From Chloroflexota bacterium (GTDB lineage Bacteria; Chloroflexota; Anaerolineae; Promineifilales; Promineifilaceae), in the NCBI GenBank assembly GCA_008501785.1, contig QQUD01000335.1, positions 1 through 7,770 on the forward strand: DNA of 7,770 nucleotides, read 5' to 3'. The translations under genes were made by a program, and so were the position numbers. The notes below the pieces were generated by a model that worked only from the letters and a program-made list of their open reading frames with translations, did not search any database and was not told the origin of the DNA. Positions 5,370 through 7,770 of this stretch are shown in pieces. The number at the start of each line of letters is the position of its first letter. Position 1 is the first letter of the stretch.

Positions 5370-6587
5370 TTAAGCCAATTTTTGCACAGGCAGTTTAGGT
5401 GATACAGAGCGGAACTGACTACTAATCACTAAACCACGGTACACTCTGTAATTAATGAAACACATAAGTGGCAAAATAAATGCACCGACTACTGGGAGCG
5501 GTTGAAATGTCAGCAAAACAAAATTAATAAGACGTGTTCCCCACTTCCCTAGACAACCTTGCGCAACAGGCACGTATCGACGCATTGGCGAAACCAACGT
5601 TAACCTATAATAAACAATCCCTACAACCAATCCCACTAATGGCACGATGCCCAATGCTGCACATATAGTCAAGGTTAAAGGTAATTTTTTATCAAAATAT
5701 TGTACATATCCTTGGACTGCTTCTGGCGAATCAAGGACAGACTCCCCACACGCTTCACACATTTGGTGCATGTTCTTACCACGAAATTGTGTTGCACAGC
5801 GTGGGCACCTTTTTTGGGCTAATAATTCCCAGCTATGTGCATACCGATCTTTGACATAGGCCGAGGTTGTTTGTCCCAACACCCCGATACGAAATGGAGC
5901 CGGATTTTTTGTATAACAGGTTGGACAGTTTAAGGCTGAACTATAAATTTGTGTGCCACAATCATTGGTGCAGGCAACCCGCTTTTTATTCTCCTGCCGT
6001 TCAAGGTAGCGTCGCAGCAACCATATGCATAAGATTACAACCAGATACAACACAATGGCAGCAATAGGAAAAATAATCGCCAGTGGAATGTTTATGGCTG
6101 CGAATAACCCTTCTAACCAGGTATAGAGGGTAAGCAAACCTAATTCATTATCTTCATCAATTTCAGTGATAAAAAGGAGGTAACTTTGCCGGTATAGGTT
6201 TGCATACCAAACGAATACACCCTGCAAAAGTCCCCCAGACCATTTACCAGCCTCTTGCCACCAGGGCGCTTCATCATTTATCATCACTTCTAAAAGGTTT
6301 GAGGATTCGCCCTCTAATAAGATGAGGGCAATGGCAATAGCCAGGACAACCTTAATAAAAGGCATGATCATCTCAAACAGGTCAATAAAAAAACCATCCT
6401 TACCTAAATTCCATTCCCCAATAGTGACAAGAAGTAGGATAATAATAGGCACCGTACCAATTAACCAAACCGGTCCAGCAACCCAACCAAATGTGATTGC
6501 AACGGAGAGCACTAATAGTGCCAATGCAGGGCGCATCGACAGCGATGGCACGAAACCAAACGTGTTTAATATGCCTAATGTTTGCAT
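5370..6587 (-). CDS. Multi-pass membrane protein with two central zinc ribbons
   Basis: This is a 405-aa product. Hydrophobic helices lie at about 18-37, 38-57, 75-92, 163-192, 303-328 and 353-382. The middle part (200-300) is soluble and has two four-cysteine sets: C206-C210/C221-C224 (CX3CX10CX2C) and C261-C264/C277-C280 (CPRC...CEAC), both typical of zinc ribbons facing the cytosol. The N-terminal 90 residues (GFVPSLSMRPALALLVL...GTVPIIILLLVTIGEWNLGKDGFFIDLFE) recall the layout of DUF4126 membrane proteins, but this is a weak, from-memory likeness. The ATG at 6587 has AAGGAGA upstream at a long spacing of about 10 bases. I cannot assign a function; metal- or redox-linked membrane sensing is only a guess. 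It stands alone, convergent with the sigma operon. Confidence 0.8.
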   Translation of the reverse strand: MQTLGILNTFGFVPSLSMRPALALLVLSVAITFGWVAGPVWLIGTVPIIILLLVTIGEWNLGKDGFFIDLFEMIMPFIKVVLAIAIALILLEGESSNLLEVMINDEAPWWQEAGKWSGGLLQGVFVWYANLYRQSYLLFITEIDEDNELGLLTLYTWLEGLFAAINIPLAIIFPIAAIVLYLVVILCIWLLRRYLERQENKKRVACTNDCGTQIYSSALNCPTCYTKNPAPFRIGVLGQTTSAYVKDRYAHSWELLAQKRCPRCATQFRGKNMHQMCEACGESVLDSPEAVQGYVQYFDKKLPLTLTICAALGIVPLVGLVVGIVYYRLTLVSPMRRYVPVAQGCLGKWGTRLINFVLLTFQPLPVVGAFILPLMCFINYRVYRGLVISSQFRSVSPKLPVQKLA

Positions 6588-6604
6588 TTACGCAGATTCT
6601 CCTT

Positions 6605-6624
6605 ATCTTTGAACATCTTTGAAC
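6605..6624 (-). repeat. Perfect 10-bp tandem duplication next to a ribosome site
   Basis: ATCTTTGAAC occurs twice in direct succession, immediately upstream (on the minus strand) of the AAGGAGA ribosome site of the membrane-protein gene. Confidence 0.85.
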
Positions 6625-6850
6625 TGGCGCGACAACAGTTAGGGCCACACTCAAAGAATTTCTATCATTTAATTGCATTTTGCATAGAAGCTGAACGCAA
6701 GCAATCGCATTCTAGCAAGATAACAAATATAAATCCAGAGATTTCAAATTTGTGATAGCAATGTGATTGGAATCGGCTGGTCAAATAAGTCAACTTGTGA
6801 TTAGGCAGGTAAGATCATCAGACTCGGAAACAAACACACTTTTTTTGAAA

Positions 6851-6858
6851 ACGGCCGT
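6851..6858. repeat. ACGGCCGT palindrome after a T-run
   Basis: The context is CTTTTTTTGAAAACGGCCGTTTCC. It is intergenic, about 130 bases before the DUF1858-like gene. Confidence 0.8.
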
Positions 6859-6991
6859 TTCCACCGCTTCCCATTAGATAACTTAGTGAGAAACAACCAC
6901 AACCTGAACTAACGTGTGCTAGACTGATGGCAATTATCAAACCGACCAACTCAACCTAACATTCCAAGCCCTCATCTAAAGGAGAATTTTT

Positions 6992-7213
6992 ATGGAAATC
7001 ACGAAAGATACACGTGTGTCTGATATTTTGGAAGCGTATGGTGACATTGCTCCTGTCATGGAGATTTTCGGTGTCAAGCGAGTCGGTGGCTATTCCGTGC
7101 GCAAAATGTTGACCAAAGCGCTCACGGTTGAAAGAGCTGCGAAAGTCCACCGCGTGCCACTAGATGAATTTCTCGATAAATTACGCACCGCTGTCGCCAC
7201 AAAGAATGGGTAA
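6992..7213 (+). CDS. DUF1858-type protein lacking the two cysteines
   Basis: This is a 73-aa product with a strong ribosome site (AAAGGAG seven bases before the ATG). It starts MEITKDTRVSDILEAYGDIAPVMEIFG, the typical 'ITKDT.V.DIL..YP....V...FG' opening of DUF1858 (hybrid-cluster-protein-associated redox domain), and ends with a helix 'ERAAKVHRVPLDEFLDKL', also family-like. In redox members FG is followed by a CXXC pair (FGM.C.GC); here the positions read FGVKRVGG, so both cysteines are replaced by Arg30 and Gly33. The middle (YSVRKMLTKALTVE) is a little longer than usual. It should be soluble and cannot do thiol chemistry at that site; a binding or regulatory role is more likely. It is followed after three bases by a truncated DUF3052-like start. 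Confidence 0.85.
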   Translation: MEITKDTRVSDILEAYGDIAPVMEIFGVKRVGGYSVRKMLTKALTVERAAKVHRVPLDEFLDKLRTAVATKNG

Positions 7214-7216
7214 TAT

Positions 7217-7351
7217 ATGGCAGGTTATTCAAAAACACCCCATATCAAAAATTTAAGCATCAAAGAAGGATTAAAAATTTATGTAAAGAAGATCGAAAAT
7301 AAAAAAGAGCCAGTGTTACCTTTGACACTGGCTCTTTTTTTTATTTCCTGA
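7217..7351 (+). pseudogene. Truncated DUF3052-like start running into a terminator
   Basis: An ATG three bases after the DUF1858-like stop opens 44 codons. The first 25 residues, MAGYSKTPHIKNLSIKEGLKIYV, match the opening I know for DUF3052 proteins ('M.GYSGTPL.KKLGIKPGMRV...'). The similarity then stops; the frame goes on through KKIENKK into the terminator stem and ends with TLALFFIS-stop. A full DUF3052 protein is over 100 aa, so at most the N-terminus is left. It looks like the remnant of a second gene of the operon cut off when the terminator segment was joined. It might still yield a short peptide. The family match is from memory. Confidence 0.5.
7301..7342. terminator. Strong bidirectional intrinsic terminator
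   Basis: A perfect 16-bp stem (7301-7316 with 7325-7340) encloses an 8-nt loop TACCTTTG; GC-rich GAGCCAGTGT forms the upper part. The stem is flanked by six A on the left and eight T (7335-7342) on the right, so it works on both strands. It lies between the plus-strand DUF1858-like operon and the minus-strand 35-aa gene. Confidence 0.92.
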
Positions 7352-7459
7352 TTAATGCGGAAAGGGAACGCCATTGTGAAGAAAAATAGCGACTCCAGCT
7401 AAACAGCCAAGCACGATTAGACCAATAAATGTGTAAACCGCGATTTTTGTTTTGTTCAT
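7352..7459 (-). CDS. 35-aa single-pass membrane peptide
   Basis: The start at 7459 was chosen because GGAGGA lies seven bases upstream on the minus strand, one of the best ribosome sites in the window; a longer reading from 7540 would run through a structured repeat. The peptide is MNKTK, then a 23-residue hydrophobic helix (IAVYTFIGLIVLGCLAGVAIFLH) and a short tail NGVPFPH. The positive N-terminus suggests an N-in orientation. It lies downstream of an FtsX-like permease end on the same strand, with a long RNA helix between, and ends just before the bidirectional terminator, so it is probably the last gene of that transcript. I do not know a family. It might be a small subunit or modulator of the transporter, which is inference from position only. 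Confidence 0.7.
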   Translation of the reverse strand: MNKTKIAVYTFIGLIVLGCLAGVAIFLHNGVPFPH

Positions 7460-7474
7460 ATTTATTCCTCCATC

Positions 7475-7547
7475 AAGTGGATTGCACATTCCCAAGTGCG
7501 CTCTACTTCCATCGAGTGGGTCGCACTCAGGAATGTGCAACCCACTT
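7475..7547 (-). promoter_or_regulatory. Long RNA helix in the leader of the 35-aa gene
   Basis: Bases 7547-7522 and 7500-7475, read on the minus strand, pair at all 26 positions: 23 Watson-Crick and three G-U. The loop is 21 nt. In the plus-strand RNA the same three positions would be A-C mismatches, so the structure fits the minus-strand transcript. A competing 12-bp hairpin (7546-7535 with 7526-7515, loop 8 nt, one G-U) uses the same 5' arm. The base of the long helix is three bases from the GGAGGA ribosome site at 7466-7471. Two direct copies of CCATCRAGTGGRTYGCAC (7470-7487, 7509-7526) build the element. Confidence 0.6.
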
Positions 7548-7559
7548 TTTATTCAATCC

Positions 7560-7770
7560 TTACTCGTAAGCTAAAACTTGATTCACAGGCAGGTCAGTCG
7601 CTTGCAGTGCGGGGATGCTGGCAGCAACTGCCGTTATCACCACCACAATCCCCAACCAAATACCCATCCCCTGCCATGAATAGACAACTGCTAATGGCGT
7701 TTCGATAAAAATCTGACCCGAGACATTTGCCACCAAATTTGTCAATGGAAATGCGAACAGCACAGCCAGC
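7560..7770 (-). CDS. FtsX/MacB-type ABC transporter permease, C-terminal end only
   Basis: The frame is open to the right edge (7770) and ends with TAA at 7562-7560, so the N-terminal part lies outside the window. The visible ~69 residues, ...FAFPLTNLVANVSGQIFIETPLAVVYSWQGMGIWLGIVVVITAVAASIPALQATDLPVNQVLAYE, are the end of an FtsX domain. A last membrane helix (MGIWLGIVVVITAVAASIPA) is followed by A.....P...LAYE, the usual 'P..A....P...LR.E' ending of MacB-like permeases. The family exports peptides or lipoproteins, or works mechanically at the envelope, with an ABC ATPase and often an adaptor. The 35-aa membrane peptide is encoded 100 bases downstream on the same strand. An internal GTG at 7763 is not a start. 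Confidence 0.85.
   Translation of the reverse strand, partial: LAVLFAFPLTNLVANVSGQIFIETPLAVVYSWQGMGIWLGIVVVITAVAASIPALQATDLPVNQVLAYE

Larger units (their letters stand above)
6588..6991. other. 404-bp divergent intergenic region
   Basis: The region separates the zinc-ribbon membrane protein (minus) from the DUF1858-like gene (plus). It holds a 10-bp tandem duplication (6605-6624), an inverted pair TTCTAT/ATAGAA (6660-6690) and one ACGGCCGT palindrome at 6851-6858. Promoters for both genes are expected, but no strong -35/-10 pair was found. Confidence 0.5.

Noticed and set aside
7352..7540. 62-aa reading of the small membrane gene from 7540
   Set aside because: The extra 27 residues translate the structured repeat (CDPLDG/CNPLDG) and lack a ribosome site, whereas the ATG at 7459 has GGAGGA at good spacing.

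Overview
The window looks like a bacterial chromosome segment of moderate GC, most likely from a Chloroflexota-like (Anaerolineae/Caldilineae-type) environmental bacterium. I infer this from Pro/Thr/Glu-rich linkers in secreted proteins, an ECF sigma/anti-sigma pair with a large outside domain, a DUF1858 protein without cysteines, and a heavily iterated palindrome, ACGGCCGT, present nine times in 7.8 kb. No rRNA or tRNA gene, CRISPR array or recognisable transposase is visible, so the taxonomic call is tentative.

Left part (1-1500). A DUF6624-type gene enters from the left edge and ends at 526. Seven bases after its stop codon begins a 128-bp imperfect palindrome (534-661) with the architecture of an integron attC recombination site: R'' ACCTAAC, R' GTTAGAC, a long stem, and two unpaired bases on one arm only. 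The DUF6624 gene therefore looks like an integron gene cassette, and the left edge may be the end of an integron or of a cluster of attC sites lacking an integrase. Next come a 105-aa protein of unknown function on the minus strand and a divergent 71-aa XRE-type repressor, with a perfect 20-bp inverted repeat between them that is a plausible operator.

Middle (1587-4960). A minus-strand lipoprotein carries a C-terminal luciferase-like (DUF5519-type) domain. A 765-bp intergenic stretch follows, with a paired-palindrome terminator, a copy of a dispersed repeat and a good sigma-70 promoter. That promoter points at an ECF sigma factor overlapped by its membrane-anchored zinc-finger anti-sigma factor, whose outside domain resembles a lipocalin fold. 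The operon ends in a GATC-rich pair of competing hairpins.

Right part (5370-7770). A minus-strand multi-membrane protein has two zinc ribbons in its middle. A plus-strand DUF1858-type protein lacks the family's two cysteines and is followed directly by a truncated DUF3052-like start that runs into a strong bidirectional terminator. Converging on that terminator is a 35-aa single-pass membrane peptide. It lies downstream of the tail of an FtsX/MacB-type ABC permease and behind a 26-bp RNA helix whose only three non-Watson-Crick positions are all G-U in the minus-strand RNA, which suggests an RNA control element.

A dispersed repeat recurs at 686-799, 2606-2739 and (partly) 5069-5102. Read on the minus strand it encodes a conserved protein tail (SNNHYANE-stop) and is followed, in the two longer copies, by the ACGGCCGT palindrome. 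It looks like debris of a small gene family, which fits a region of cassette or gene turnover. The strongest candidates for something undescribed are the attC-bearing cassette, the RNA element upstream of the 35-aa peptide, and the iterated palindrome.
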